This document shows positions 31,311 to 43,980 of a DNA stretch of 64,000 nucleotides, in pieces. Position 1 is the first letter of the stretch. Each line of letters opens with the position of its first letter. Under the pieces are notes generated by a model that worked only from the letters and a program-made list of their open reading frames with translations, ran no database searches and was not told where the DNA came from. The stretch lies in NCBI GenBank assembly GCA_001972305.1, contig BDDD01002131.1, positions 24,623-88,622 on the forward strand, in the 5' to 3' direction. The position numbers and the translations under genes are program-made. The DNA comes from Cephalotus follicularis (Eukaryota; Streptophyta; Magnoliopsida; Oxalidales; Cephalotaceae).

Positions 31311-33808
31311 TGTTGGAAATTGGGAAAGCACCGGAAGAAAAACATTCAGGACACTAAGGCTACGGGTGCTCAATTTTAAAATTTATGTTCCGGTGAAGGA
31401 ACCACCCTTGACCATTGCCCGTAAATGCCCCAATTTTATCCTAGGATCTCTAATTGGACATTTAAATGAAGCCTTGGCAGGTTTCTAAGTATGCAAGATT
31501 CGGATTTGCATAGGGTACTCTAACCCTATGGAATTGTCACATTCCAAAATCAATCAAGGTGCATATAAACCTTAATTGATTCACCATAGTATCCAAACCT
31601 TAAAACTATACCCTAATGGTTTTAAAACTCATTTAACCTGCATTTAAAACACATATATAAAACCTGGAAAACCAGGACAATGAATTGGCAAGGCCATTGC
31701 ATCCAACCCACACACCACAAAGTAAGTAGAATAAAGGAGAAGTAAGAATTACATAAAAAAGGTCTTTAACTCCTTCACTCCAAATTTGGTGTATCCTTCA
31801 AGATGGTTTCCAATATTTCTTCCTTCACAAAATCTCCTTCCTTAGTGATGTCTTGAAGCTTTAATGAAGGCAAAGTGGCTGCCTTAAAGTTCCTAAAACA
31901 AGTTCACACTAGGTAAAGATTATTTGACAATCTCCACCTAATATGATTTATGGAGGGTGAAGAGGTAAGTAATTTTGCTTCTTTCTCTTTCAGCTATGGA
32001 ACTCTAAATCTCCATGAATTGAAGCTTAAAGAAAGGTGACAGTGGAGATGAGAAAGAGGAGAGTGAGATTCGGCCAAAAGAGGGAAGAAGAAAGATAGAG
32101 AGAACAGGACTTGCCTAATAAGACAAAGTAACTTATCTTATCTTATCTTGTAATTACTTGCTCTCCAAGTAACTTATAAATATCTCATTATCACATTCCT
32201 TTTAACCAATAGGAAGCTAGGAACATGCACACACATTTCTCTTCTTTCTTCCTTCACATGGCCGGCCATATGGATGATTTATGGCCAAGTTAATTAACTC
32301 ATGTGCAAATTAGAAGTTGACATACATAACTAGTCAACAAACTAACTAGTTATCATCCAATTAACATGTAACTTTCTAGTCACATATTAACCATCATTTT
32401 GGCACCAATTTTGGCCGGCCCATCAAAATGCGACCCTAGGCTATGGTTAGACCCAAATGGTCTCTCTCTCCATGAATTACGCAATAATTCATAAATGACA
32501 AAATTACCCCTTAGCCTGGAACATACTATTTATGGTGCAGCTCAAACTTACATCATTAGAAATGATAAAGTATAAATATTCCTAGGCCAAGTAAAATCTC
32601 TCTAGATGCCATCCTCTCACTAAATGATATTTTTCCCTTCACATATCAACTGATTCCAAAAATCATGCAGGACCCGAAAGCCAGGTTGGATTCCGTTACA
32701 ATGATATATTTCCCAGAACATCCCACGGTTCTGGTACGACCACCCCAATAGCCATTCGACTATCTTGATGGCCCCGGTGTGATCTCCAATCTCCCCCGGA
32801 TCCGTGAAAAATAGTACCACGTCTATCATACGTTAGCGAGATAACCTGTACTCTCCTCACAGTCATCGGTGTATGTGTCATGTAACCCTTATCATCCCTG
32901 GCTCCGATCGTGGACTAGGGTTTGGATTAATGTCACCCCAGGTAATACAACGATAGCTATAATATTTATGAATGAACTGAGACTATCGGCAGACATCCCG
33001 GGAACCTATTATTCCAGTCTGCCTTCACCTGGCCAGGATTTAAGTCTCAACGGACATAAATGCTATAGAGCTAGTCACCCCTCAGTACGGGTGTGACGAT
33101 CCCATATCGCGCACTCGCACATACATCTCAATGCAGCTTCCACAAGGCCTACAGACAACCCTTTTGCCAGCACGTGGCTAGTGCTGGGGAAGGCGGAAAC
33201 CAAAGCCATGCAGTTACTACATAATGCATGCCAGCCGCCCAGGTCTAAGGATACAACGTAAATCACGTATGATCTACTAGTCACCTTGGACTATACACTA
33301 CCGAGACTATAGGTATCCTATTGACAAAGGTACGAGCATTCCAAATAGGCGTCTTATGGTGGGTCGGTTCATTGTCATGCCTCCGCACATGCACCCCGCA
33401 TCAGATTTAGGGTAAACCCAAATGGTAATGAGATGATCCATCCTCCCCAACATCGGGAGCAAGCATAACACGACAAGTCTTTACGGTTCATCAATTGCCC
33501 CAAGAGAGTGAACCTATGACTTGGAACGTTTTTTCAGAAGGGAGTAAGGATTCCATTCTCATAGCCTCCCTAGACATGAGATCCAACCCTTTTGTCGACA
33601 TGGCGTTATATGTGTATTTAATTAACATGGTGATTAATTGATCCAGTATTATGGTTTGGGATATTCCATATAACAAAAATGCCACTTAAAATAAAAATTG
33701 CACTTAAAACAATAATGGAATTAAGCAATCAGTTGGAATTTGACAAGAATGTCTATACATTTGCGTACAGCCACCACTCGTGGCATGCAGGGACACCCAT
33801 ATCCAACA
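31311..33808 (-). repeat. 5' LTR of copia A
   Basis: 2498 bp. It matches 23031-25528 throughout, except near 33721-33750, where a patch resembles the adjacent Tat LTR. Confidence 0.93.
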
Positions 33809-34223
33809 AAAGACACATGGATAGGCGTTACCAGGCCCAAAGGATCACATATAATAGCATATTGGCACCAAATCTGGTAGAGAATCAGGGATATGCCCGA
33901 GATCCTCGACATTTCCTTAGGGGTTACATATTAGCTCTGAAAGTTAAGCAATCAGTTGGAATTTGACTCCTTAACTACAGAAATCGACGATATATCATAG
34001 GTCTGCCACTTTTACACAAAAAGCACCTTAAATTCCTTTGCATTGTCTAACTTAACCATCGGAGTGTCCCCGGGAGAAAACCCTTGTGGACCTTCGACGT
34101 GCTTACTCTATTTGTGCATGGAAAGCAAACAAACACCCATTCTCGGAGCAATCAAGCGTTTCTCTCAACAAATCAAAGTCCTCCACGTAGGATACTGTTG
34201 AGTAGAGGTTTTGTGCATCAACA
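33809..34223 (+). repeat. 3' LTR of Tat element, second part
   Basis: It starts with the second AAAGA copy and continues to GCATCAACA at 34223. The matching sequence in the 5' LTR is about 11450-11862. The ATAGT duplication follows at 34224-34228. Confidence 0.92.
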
Positions 34224-34228
34224 ATAGT

Positions 34229-34748
34229 ATTCACTCAGTATCCAAAGGTGTATTCATTCAGTATCTTTTTCATGCATCATCTATCATGTGATTTATTTAA
34301 AATCATGTATAAATTTTTGGTAAAAAATAAGAGAAAATTGAAAGATGAAAAGAAATATATAAGACACTATTAATCAGTCAATATTGTTCTTATAGTATTA
34401 AAAGGTTTTTTCTAATTCATGAATGTCATATTCCATGCAATAAATGTCTCATTTAGTATCAAACTTAAATGCCAAGTGCAAACTTTGGTCGCGTGGGCAA
34501 AGGATTGCGGCAAGTTGCAACGATTTCCTTTTAATCAGTGTAAATACTAACTGCATATATAATTACACTACAGTGTTTTTACATTAATTATTAGGGTTAA
34601 ATCTTCGTGTCACAATTCAGGGTATTTATGATACACTGAAAATTGAAAGAGTTCCTCGTTAGGGAATTATTGCTATGCTGGGGACATCAATTTTATTCTT
34701 ATCCATTATTCATACATGGTAGAAGCAGAGTTTGGAATAGAGTTTGTG
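34229..34748. other. Flank of Tat insertion, no gene seen
   Basis: AT-rich DNA without a recognised gene. It opens with ATTCACTCAGTATCCAAAGG, then ATTCATTCAGTATC, similar to the other flank at 11320-11360, so the target site was itself a short repeated region. Confidence 0.6.
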
Positions 34749-35195
34749 TTGGAAATATTTATAAAGTATTAGGTTTTCATTAATTGTTGATTTTGTTTTA
34801 TAAGATTTGTACATTTATAATTTGTGCGAGACGGGTTTGTGGCTCAATTATCTTTTAGTGATCTATTTTGAATAAGTTTGCACACTTCATATTGAAGATA
34901 TGGGCTGTAGTTAGTGTGAGTTTTTGTAACCCAGTATGGAATTATGAAAATGCCCTCTAGGATATATATATATATATATATATAAGTCTTCTCTCATGCT
35001 CCTTAGTGTTTTTCATAACCATCTAAATGAATTACATACTATCTGTAGAAAAAGAGACGTAGATTAGTTCGCTTGATCTTGGAGCGTACCGTACCGTTAT
35101 TCTGCTACAAAATTGAATGTGGCTCGATTAGGTACAATTTTTATTTATCGATTCTGTGCGTTCTAATATCTCATATGATCTATTTAATGTCAACA
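34749..35195 (+). repeat. LTR of copia-type element C
   Basis: TGTTGGAAATATTT starts the repeat and TTTAATGTCAACA ends it, two bases before a tRNA-Met primer site. It is about 447 bp with a (TA)n stretch at 34962-34984. Only one LTR of this element is visible. Confidence 0.78.
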
Positions 35196-35197
35196 TG

Positions 35198-35209
35198 TGG
35201 TATCAGAAC
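35198..35209 (+). promoter_or_regulatory. Primer binding site of element C (tRNA-Met)
   Basis: TGGTATCAGAAC lies two bases after the LTR end and is one base off the standard form. Confidence 0.85.
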
Positions 35210-36221
35210 GGGTTATATGCGAATTGAACATTTTTTTTGTAAAAAAATATTATTCAATTCACGGTTTTATCAAGTTTTTAACCAGAAAATTTCAATTGAA
35301 AATCAAAGATGAAAACTTTGATAATCTGACTCGATTGCATAAAGGTTTTCTTCCCTCAATGAGTGCTTTGATTTGACATATAACTCGTATGATTTCATGA
35401 TCTATAACCGAGATATTGAAATTGGAAATTTTCGTATCTAAAATTATTAAAGATAATCAAATCATCGTCTTATGATGTTTTGATGTGATCTATGCCTTGA
35501 TGCATGTTGTTTATGTGTTATTTAACTAAACAGCTTGATCTGGTTACGATGGTTTTATCGTTTTTTGCCGTGGATTTTGAAACCCCCAATTTCGGTTTCT
35601 AGGGTTCTAACACGAATCTTGCCCTCTCAAATTTCTCGTTGATTTCGTCGATTTAAGTTTTAGTTGACATGGGGGTTGTGTTGGTCGGACCATGGGCTTC
35701 AAAACCCAACCGACAACAGTCGATTTCGTGGCTGGAATCGTCAGGTTTGGGAAAAGGGTTCAAATCGGTTATGGCACGTCAAAATCGACCTGCCAGAGGT
35801 TGAAGCAGAGTTTTTTGAGTCTCTGCTACACACCCACCCGAGCATATGGTGTGTGTGGCCCACTTGTTGGGCCCAAAATTTTTGGGCCCCCACTTTTCTT
35901 TATGATAAAGTTTTTGGTAATTTTTTTTATTATTTTTCGAATACTAGAAATATTATTCTAGAATTATTTACATAAAAATTCTTTTTGTAGTATTAAATAT
36001 TTTGTTTTGAAAAATAATTTCAGTAAAAATTATTATCGTAATTGAAGAATATTTTGACAGCGGGTACTCTCCCAACATCGTCTTTTAATCTATTGTATTC
36101 TCTGTGTGTGTGGTATGCTTGAAAATCAAATACTTCGAAATTAGTCCAAGTTTATTTTGTACTATAACAACATGGAATGTGAGTGATAAAAAAAGATACA
36201 TTTTGTTCAAGTGTCTCATTT
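35210..36221 (+). other. Leader of element C, no gag recognised
   Basis: The stretch reads like the leader of a plant copia element, with Phe/Val-rich open pieces and GGCCCACTTGTTGGGCCC, a perfect 18-bp palindrome, at about 35859-35876. No gag start or zinc knuckle is recognised before element B begins. It is a broken remnant. Confidence 0.55.
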
Positions 36222-37581
36222 TGTAGGATTTGGTGCGTACTGCAGGGATTAGTTTTGCATAGAAACCCTAATTGAAAATTTTGGCCATCACAAAGAAAAT
36301 TAGGTTTAAAAATTTTCTTTACAAAACCAATCATTCTACAAAGATTATTGATGCTTAAGTAAGTTGTTAACTTGCATTAAGAATCAAAATCGAACAAGAG
36401 AAGAAGTATAGAACTCACTCAAAATCGAGTTCCTTTTTTATTCAAGGTAGCCTCCAAGTGTTGGAAGTCCTCTAAAAGTGTTGCACACCAAGAGATCTCC
36501 TCCTTCTCTTCTTGTTCCAAGCCTAGAGATGAATGAAGAACTCCTTCTTGCTACCTCTCTCTTTCGGACAAACCTTAGAAGATGAGTGGAATGTGTCTTA
36601 TTTGTCTTTCTCTCATTGTTAACTTATGCTAGTAAGTTAGTTTAAATGAAAGGATAAGATCAACAATAAAATATCTAAGTCTTACTTAACCCTTAAGTAT
36701 TTGACTTAGTCAAGGCCTTATTTAGTATTGGCCGAATTTTAAGGATTAAATCATCTCATGATTTAATTCAATATGCTTCACACTCGGTATTGAAGATCGG
36801 CACTTATATTGTGTGTGACCCTTTAGATTCATTATTACGCTGACTATATAATTAAATTGTGATTCCTGCAATCTATCAATTATGTATTCTTCATCTCATG
36901 AAGATCATTCTAATTTTCATTCCTAATTAAAACTCTTTTAATAATTTTTAATCCAAAATAGGTTATCAAATTGTCTCAGGCATTCCACTAATCAGCATCG
37001 ACATCTAGCAATGCATACTGACCCCTAGGTAGTATGAATTTTCCTTGGACAATAAAATGCAATTATGTGCATGTTTAATCCTTCCATCATCAATTCTCTA
37101 AGTAAACCTAGGCCAGGGATTACGTCAAACCCTAATAGCTTAATTAATAGGTACCATGATATAATGTCATTGGCTCAATCAAATTAGAAGTGCCCCTCTA
37201 ATATGAACCAGTGATATCTGAACACTTCTTGCATATCGCAGCTCTTACCCTAACCGGGGATTTCTACCAATTACGAATCAATATGAGCATATGTCTCTTT
37301 TACTGGGAGTGGTGGATTCAATGTTGCTCACTCACATATCTCTACCATAAACCTACCATACCCAATAAATGCCTATATCCCATGGTTAGGAGACTTATGT
37401 AAGCATTATTAAAGTATAGCATCCTATGCACAGGATACCAATGGTGGCTCATATCTAAGGACCACTGTTGCACTTTTGCTGTCAGGAATATCCATTTGAC
37501 GTACAGTAAAAATTTCGTACGGGCATTGCATATTGCGAGTCAGCTTCAGTGAAGTCATTCACCCACATGTGTTGCCCTTGT
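36222..37581 (-). repeat. 3' LTR of element B, first part
   Basis: It is homologous to parts of 57481-58850 (for example CTTTTACTGGGAGTGGTGGA against CCTTTACTGGGAGCGGTAGA). The left edge at TGTAGGATTTGG is estimated from LTR length and not certain. It is interrupted by LTR V. Confidence 0.7.
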
Positions 37582-40000
37582 TGGCAGGACCCGTTCCTAC
37601 TACCTCTTGGCTGACGAGCCCTACTCTACTAAAACCACTAAGGTCGATCCTTGGACCTGCTACATAAGGGCCAGACGAGGATGCCTAGGCTGGATGCGTA
37701 ACTAACGGGGCAGAGGACTCAAGGGGCAGAGGATCCAAACTCCCCTCCTCCTTGTGTCCCCAGCATGCCTTAAAAAAAACTCCAAAACACGTCGCAACAC
37801 TTACATCCTGAGGGGAACACCCACATAATCCTCACATGATCACTTAAACTTCATGTCTGCTAAACGCCCAAGGACACACCTCCTCCACGGGCTTTCTCCT
37901 CTCACTTCTTATCATAAAACTAAACCATACCTCAAAACGCACAGCTTAACTTAAAACATTGTAGCGCTACAAAGTTCAAGTCGTCCTCGGATCTCCGCCT
38001 TTCCTATCTCCTCTGACCTTATATCCGAGGACTCCTCCTTTGCTATGCTATCCGAGGACACCCTAGCTCCTCAGATGAACCCTAAAACATAAAGCTCACA
38101 ACATAAAACATTCATCATATCACAAGGCAAAACTAGTCCACTGACTAGAAACATCAGATACTTTCTTCAAAGTGTTATTACATAACAAATTCATCCTCTG
38201 ACTAAAACAACCTCTGCGCAACAAAAGAATAACATGAGCTTACTTTCTATACAAAAGATATACTCTCGGCTACTCTACAACAAAAAGGAGGTAGAGAACC
38301 CAAAAGAATGCCTAAATGCTATGCATGCTAAATGTCTGAGCCGCTTCATCTGAGATGCCGAGGTCAAAAAGGCTACCTTCCTTAGCTCCCTACGACTGGT
38401 CTCGAGGATCTCCTCCTCCTCCTACTAGGTGCTCTGCAAAAGAATTTGCGAGGGGATTAGTCCAACTCACTAAGTGACTGAGATCAAATCATCCTCTGAT
38501 ACATTCCACAAAATGAATGTGCTCAAATAAAACATGCCATGAACATGATTAGGAATCCCAATTGGGAAAAACTAACTATACAACCTAAATGTCATGGCTC
38601 ATGTCAAAAGGAACGCTCAAAGAACAAGAAAGAAAAGCTTACTCTTTCTTCTGCCTAACGGATGCTCTAAGATACTTACAAAAGCTGAAAGAAAACTTGA
38701 GATAAAACAAGGATTAGCTAAGGTGCTCTGAAAGAGGATCCAACTTGGCCTAAAGTGCCGAGAAGGCTGAAACTTACTCTTGGAATAGGACGAGAACTTG
38801 CTTCTTGGAACTTACTTCTTTTGCTTGTTTTACATAATATATATGCCAACTTATAGTGACGCTGAGCTGAGCTGATCTAGGTCGAAGCCTGCTTTGCAGC
38901 GTACCTGCTGAGAACCCATGGTTCTCCTCTGTGCTTGCTATTATTTACTTTACTTTCTGATCTAAACCGAGGGCTAACTGCCGAGGACAAGGTCCTCCTC
39001 TAGAAAACTTACTGAAAGGCTCTAATCTCTGATCTCGGGTAACATAGCTTTGTGCTACTCACCGCTAAACACCATCAGAGACAGCAGTGTAAAGGAGATC
39101 CAGGTAGGACCTGGGGATAGTCTCACTCGGTTTCCCATCATAGTCAATAGTAGACCGAGGAGTTTGGAGCTATGTACATAGGTGCTCGGCTGCGCTCACC
39201 GCTGTACACCGTCATAAACAACAGTGTAAGGAGATTCAGGTATGGAACCCAGGGGCAGACTCGCTTAAATTCCCATCATAGACAATGTTTGGCCTAGGAG
39301 GAGGGTTGATCACGTACTGTTACCACTTTGGAAAGTGACTAAATCACTTAAAAGGAACTTGAGCTCGAGTGCTCGGAAACTCTCTCCTCTGCCTAGGAAG
39401 ACAAACAAAGGACCCTAGGAAAACAATTCATGTTAGAAAGCTCTCACTGTACTGGAAATGAAAACTGAAAGAGTTAGCAAGAAACATATGAGTTCAAACA
39501 TCAAGACAGAAAGGATGTCTCACTCACAGTTCTTGGCTGCTTTCTTTACTGGCTTCCTCTGACGAGAACTTCTCTTCTTTCTCCTCGTCTGCTACTGCGG
39601 CTGGCTACTCCTCCGCTAAGCTTGGAAAGCTTCAAACTGCTGCTCTCCTCCCGCTCGTGAAAGAAGAAGAAGAAGAAGTAGAAGAAGAAGGTAAACTATA
39701 GCTCTCTGTCTCTCTTGCTCTAATCTACCGAAGCTAAGAGAAATGCCAAGACCAAAAAAAATATCTCTTTGCTAATCTCCACAAAAGCATCATTTGTCTT
39801 GGAACTTTAAATCTTCCTTAACAAGGTTTACTCTTAATCCCTTGAACTATTACTAGTCACACTTTACACTTGGGCTTATTAACAAAATCCAAACTTAAAC
39901 TTTCCTTTAAACTCATTTTAGTCCAAAGCCCATAAAACAAAAATTATACACAATAGAAAAAGTTTCTTAAACTCTTTTTAAAAAGTTACGGGGCATTACA
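37582..40000 (-). repeat. Solo LTR V, gypsy type
   Basis: In plus-strand reading it starts TGGCAGGACCCGTTCC, which parallels TGTCACGCCCCGAACC of LTR X, and ends ACGGGGCATTACA. Flanks are CTTGT (37577-37581) and CTTGC (40001-40005), a target duplication with one mismatch. Length is 2419 bp. It contains a (GAA)n run at about 39661-39691 and an imperfect 120-140-bp duplication (about 39050-39300). No coding gene is seen. Confidence 0.75.
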
Positions 40001-40341
40001 CTTGCCTCAACAAGATTGCTTATGAGATCAGTCACCCTGTAAACGAGCTCACATGCTACATGCTGGTCTCATCGGATTAAGTATGCCTTGAGTACTTAAT
40101 CCATGACAAGGAAGATTCAAGAATAAAGCTTACTGAGGTTTCAATTCTCACTTGTTGATCTCATCAAGAATTTGGTTCTTCCAAATTTAATCTCAGGATA
40201 TTCAAATATTAATATGCACATTAATACATCAAATGAACTTATAGACATTGATAACAAAATATAAAATTCTATTGAATATGATTAAAGATAAGTTTACATA
40301 TTACAAGATATAGCAACTACTTGGAGGACTTATCTCTAACA
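40001..40341 (-). repeat. 3' LTR of element B, second part
   Basis: It resumes the element B LTR after V and ends TTATCTCTAACA, as does 61702 (TTATCCCTAACA). The polypurine tract, AGTTGGAGATT on the minus strand, follows at 40342. Confidence 0.8.
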
Positions 40342-42004
40342 ATCTCCAACTAGGACTGAAGCCAGTTGCCATTGTGTATTACACCCATCCCCGAGAGATG
40401 ACGCTCGAAGACTCCTCAAGGCAAAGCTTTTGTCAGAGGGTCTTCTATGTTATCTTCCCCTGGTACACGTTCCATCTTTATATCCCCTTTCTCCACGATT
40501 TCTTAGTTTAGGTGAAAACGGCGCAGAATATGTTTTGATCTGGCATGTAACCTTGGTTCATTTGCTTGAGCTATGGCTCCATTGTTGTCACAGTATATAG
40601 ATATCGGGTCCTCAATGGTAGGAACAACACCAAGATAGAAGATGAACCTCTTCATCCAAACACCTTCTTTAGCAGTCTCAGATGCCACTATGTATTCAGC
40701 CTCTGTGACCGAATCAGTAGTGGTTGATTGCTTGGAACTTTTCCAGCTCACTACGCCCCCATTTAAGGTGCATACAATCCCTGATGTTGACTTTGAGTCA
40801 TCCATATATGTTTGAAAATTAGAGTCATAATACCTTGAATATTCAAAAATTGTCCTCCATACAATAGGAACAAATCCTTAGTCCTGTTAAGGTACTTTAG
40901 GATGTCCTCGATAATTTCCAGTGACCCTCACCAGGATCTAACAAATATCTGCTTGTAATACTTACATCATAGGCAATATCCGGCCTATGCATAGCATAGC
41001 ATAACATACATGATGCTTCCTATTACTGAGGCATAAGGAATATGCAACATCCTTAGCTTCTCTTCAGGTGTCTTAGGAGACATCTGCATAGATCGGGAGA
41101 TTCTAAGACAAAGTGGTATGAAACCTTTTGGAATTCTTCATGCTAAACCAATTCAGTAGTTTGTCAATGTATAAAGACTGGGACAATCCGAACATCCTAT
41201 TTTGTCTATCTCTATTGACTTTTATCCCCAAAATACAGGAAGCTTCTCCCAAGTCTTTCATGGAGAAAACTGTGGATAACGATGCCTTTACGTCCGAGAG
41301 CATATTTACATCATTCCCAATTAGTAATATGTTATCGACGTACAAGACTACAAAAGTCACTGAGCTCCTACTAGTCTTCTTGTAAACACAAGATTAATCC
41401 TGATTCTTTATGAAATCAAACTCTTTGATTGCTTCATTGAATCAGATGTTCCATCTCCTCAATGCTTGCTTGAGTCCATAAATGGACCTTTACAGCTTGC
41501 ACACTTTGTGGTCTTCACCACTGGATATGAAACCATCAGGCTGGATCATATATATGTCTTCATTAATGTTTCCATTGAGGAAGGCAGTCTTCACATCCAT
41601 CTGCCATATCTCATAGTCATAGTGTGCAGCTATACCAAGCAGAATCCTTATGGTTTTTGCATGGCTACAGGGGAGAATGTTTCTTCATAGTTTATTTCGT
41701 CCCTTTGATTGTAGCCTTTGGCTACAGGCCTAGCTTTGAAGGTCTTTCCCTTCCCATCATCTCCAATTTTTCTTTTGAAAATCCCCTTGCACCGCAAGGA
41801 TTTAACCCCTTCGGGTGCATCTGTCAATTTCGAAACCTAATTGGAGTATATGGATTCCATTTCAGAATTCATGGCAATAGTCCATTTTTCAGAGTCCTTA
41901 TCTGATATGACTTCATGGTAGCTCAGTGGGTCATCTTCCATGAGATTTACCTCTTGAGTGCCCTCAATGAGGAAGCTACCATAATATCTGTCAGTTTCCC
42001 GAGT
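40342..42004 (-). pseudogene. Element B reverse transcriptase and RNase H remains
   Basis: Minus-strand pieces match copia pol. RNase H at 40503-40805 includes SWKSSKQSTTTDSVTEAEY and YCDNNGAIAQANEPRLHARS. The RT piece at 41103-41360 includes the catalytic YVDN block and FSMKDLGEASCILGIKV. Further RT blocks are recognisable on to about 41950 (for example the GCKWIF-to-AFLNG stretch at 41590-41800). Compared with copia A the wording is similar but well diverged. The region ends where LTR sequence begins at 42005. It is a fossil and broken. Confidence 0.85.
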
Positions 42005-42670
42005 TGTAACACCTCAAATTTTATAATATAAAATAATGGCTATTGGGCTGGTAATGTTTCCTATGGACTGAGCCGAATGTTGGGCCGAATTCATTTAAAG
42101 GAGAAAATGAGAATTGGGCTTGAAATGTTTATTATTGTTATTGGGCCAAAATGTGAGAGAAAAGAAATGCTTATTGTTATTGTTGGTCTATAAACAGATT
42201 TAAGAGAGAAAATGGATTGTTGGGCTGAACTCCCTAGCTCTTAACCCATTTTGTGAAGGAAATGGTAGAAATGTGTAGGAAATTCCAGAGTCTTCGACTG
42301 AGTGCCTATAAAAAGGAAAGAGGAGTGAGTGGGACGACTGCTATTATGTTGGACAGAAAGTGGCAAGGAGATGGCAATTGTCTGGAGACTTCATGTCTAC
42401 CTTCTCACTCTCTTTTAATCCGCTTACCTCCAAGCTTGGAAGAGCCAAAGAAACAACGCCCCTGGAAGCAAAGGAAAGCATAATCAAACTCCAAAGGATT
42501 TAAGGTAGGACCTACTTCCTACTCACAACCTTCATTTTTATGGGTACTATTTATGAATTGTTATAGTGATGTAATTGCTTACACTAGAATAAGGTAAATG
42601 ATATAAAGGAGGATGATTGGAATGGGTCTTATGGTTCTGGAATTGATGGCTGCATAATCACGTGGTTGTT

Positions 42671-42676
42671 CACACA

Positions 42677-42718
<42 letters not shown>

Positions 42719-42730
42719 CACATATATACA
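42671..42730. repeat. (AC)n-(AT)n microsatellite
   Basis: A run of CA then TA dinucleotides with a few interruptions. Confidence 0.95.
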
Positions 42731-43427
42731 CGTCCTATGCTTCAACTGCACGCTTCTAGGAAATGATGCCCGAGTATGTTGAGCGCCGAGTATGCGATGT
42801 CATGCTGAGCTTCGTAGAGCTGAGCATGCGTCCTGGTATCCATGCGCCGAGCATGCCGAGCATTCTTCCTGCAACCAATTTGCCGAGCATGCGTCCTGGC
42901 ATCCATACGCCTGAGCATGCAATGGCGCCGAGCTCTCTACTATGAGCGTCCTGAGCATGTACGGCACCAGACCACTGTCCACGAGCATGCGTTCGAGGTG
43001 CCAAGGTCTCCACAAGCATGCGTCCGAGGTGCTGAGCATGCAACATAAGGTGCCAAGCAAGGCGTAGTCCCCGAGCACCCTAACGACTGCGTCCGAGCAT
43101 GTATATTCCTGCGCATGCCGAGATGGCACCTAGGCATACCATACCTACACCCAAACATGCAAAGTAAGATGCCTTGGCATGCCAATGGTGCCTAACCTGT
43201 CATTGTATACGTCCCAAGCTCCATGGCGTACGTCCCACGCATGTCTAGCATGTATCCCGAGCATGCATCCCAAGCTATTCCTCTGAGCATAGCTTAGTGC
43301 CGAGCTTTCCATCTCATGCGCACCGAGCTCCTTGTCGCATACATCTCGATCTCTCTATTAATGCCCGAGCACCCATATCATCATCATCTTATCAACATCC
43401 TCATAGCATCGCCTTCATGCACCAATG

Positions 43428-43978
43428 CAGACTAGCCACACATGTTGTATATCGTCAAACTAGCCACACAGGCTGTATCTAATTAGACTAGCCACACAGG
43501 CTGTATCTTCAATCTAGCGACACAGGCTATATATTGTCAAAATAGCCACATAGGCTATATGTCGTAAGACTAGCCACACAGGCTGTATCTCCTCAGACTA
43601 GTCACACAGGTTGTATCTCTTCAGACTAGCCACACAGGTTGTATCTTCAATCTAGCCACACAGGCTATGTATATAATCAAAGTAGCCACACAGGATCTGT
43701 ATATCATTAGGGTAGCCGCACAGGTTATATACATCAGAGTAGCCACACAGGCTCTGTATATCATTAGAGTAGCCACACAGGCTCTGTATAACATCAGACC
43801 AACCACACATGCTGTGTACATCATCAGACTAGCCACAAAGGCTATGTAGATCATCAGACCAGCCACACATGCTATGTACATCATCATACCAGCCACACAA
43901 GCTGTGTATATCATTAGACTAGCCATACATGCTTTGTATATCATCATACCAACCACATAGACTGTGTATATCATTAGA
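43428..43978. repeat. About 29-bp minisatellite (TAGCCACACAGGCTGTAT type)
   Basis: Roughly 18-20 tandem units of AGACTAGCCACACAGGCTGT plus a variable ATATCATC-type tail. The array stops where a different LTR start, TGTAACACCCGAG, begins. Open frames across it, rich in Ile-Tyr-Thr-Ala-Cys-Val, are repeat by-products. Confidence 0.92.
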
Positions 43979-43980
43979 CC

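Larger units (their letters stand above)
23031..33808 (-). mobile_element. Ty1/copia element A (10.8 kb)
   Basis: The element has two 2.5-kb LTRs starting TGTTGGAAAT in plus-strand reading and ending CAACA or TAACA, 3-4% apart by eye. On the minus strand come the tRNA-Met primer site (31297-31308), a 1.7-kb leader, gag, protease, integrase, RT and RNase H (copia order), then a polypurine tract. It sits in the 3' LTR of the Tat element with a perfect AAAGA duplication. At commonly used plant LTR rates that divergence suggests one to two million years. Most coding parts are long and clear, but a few breaks are present. The lineage looks like the Tork/Angela/TAR side of copia, which is tentative. 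Confidence 0.95.
11373..34223 (+). mobile_element. Ty3/gypsy Tat-lineage element with nested Cassandra and copia A
   Basis: The element has 490-bp LTRs starting TGATACG and ending GCATCAACA, a TGGCGCCGTCTATGGGA primer site, and gag, protease, RT, RNase H, a second (archaeal-like) RNase H and integrase. A long 3' region carries an antisense gene and ends in a polypurine tract. This is the layout of the plant Tat lineage (Ogre, Retand and kin). The 5-bp duplication ATAGT bounds it. Its two LTRs differ at roughly one base in six or seven by eye, so it is several million years old. It is broken with many breaks. Cassandra (18789-20047) and copia A (23031-33808) inserted later. Confidence 0.93.
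42005..43980 (+). repeat. Gypsy-type LTR, 5' part
   Basis: It starts TGTAACACCTC and has a TATA box CTATAAAAAGG at about 42305-42315. An (AC)n/(AT)n microsatellite lies at 42671-42730, then a region dense in CGAGCATGC (42770-43300) and a long minisatellite. The tail at 47354-48385 is probably the end of the same or a related LTR. The flanks of the pair (CGAGT and TTGAT) do not match. Confidence 0.7.

Noticed and set aside
43428-43978. CRISPR-like array of about 29-bp units
   Set aside because: The whole unit including the tail repeats; there are no unique spacers, no cas genes, and the setting is a plant LTR.
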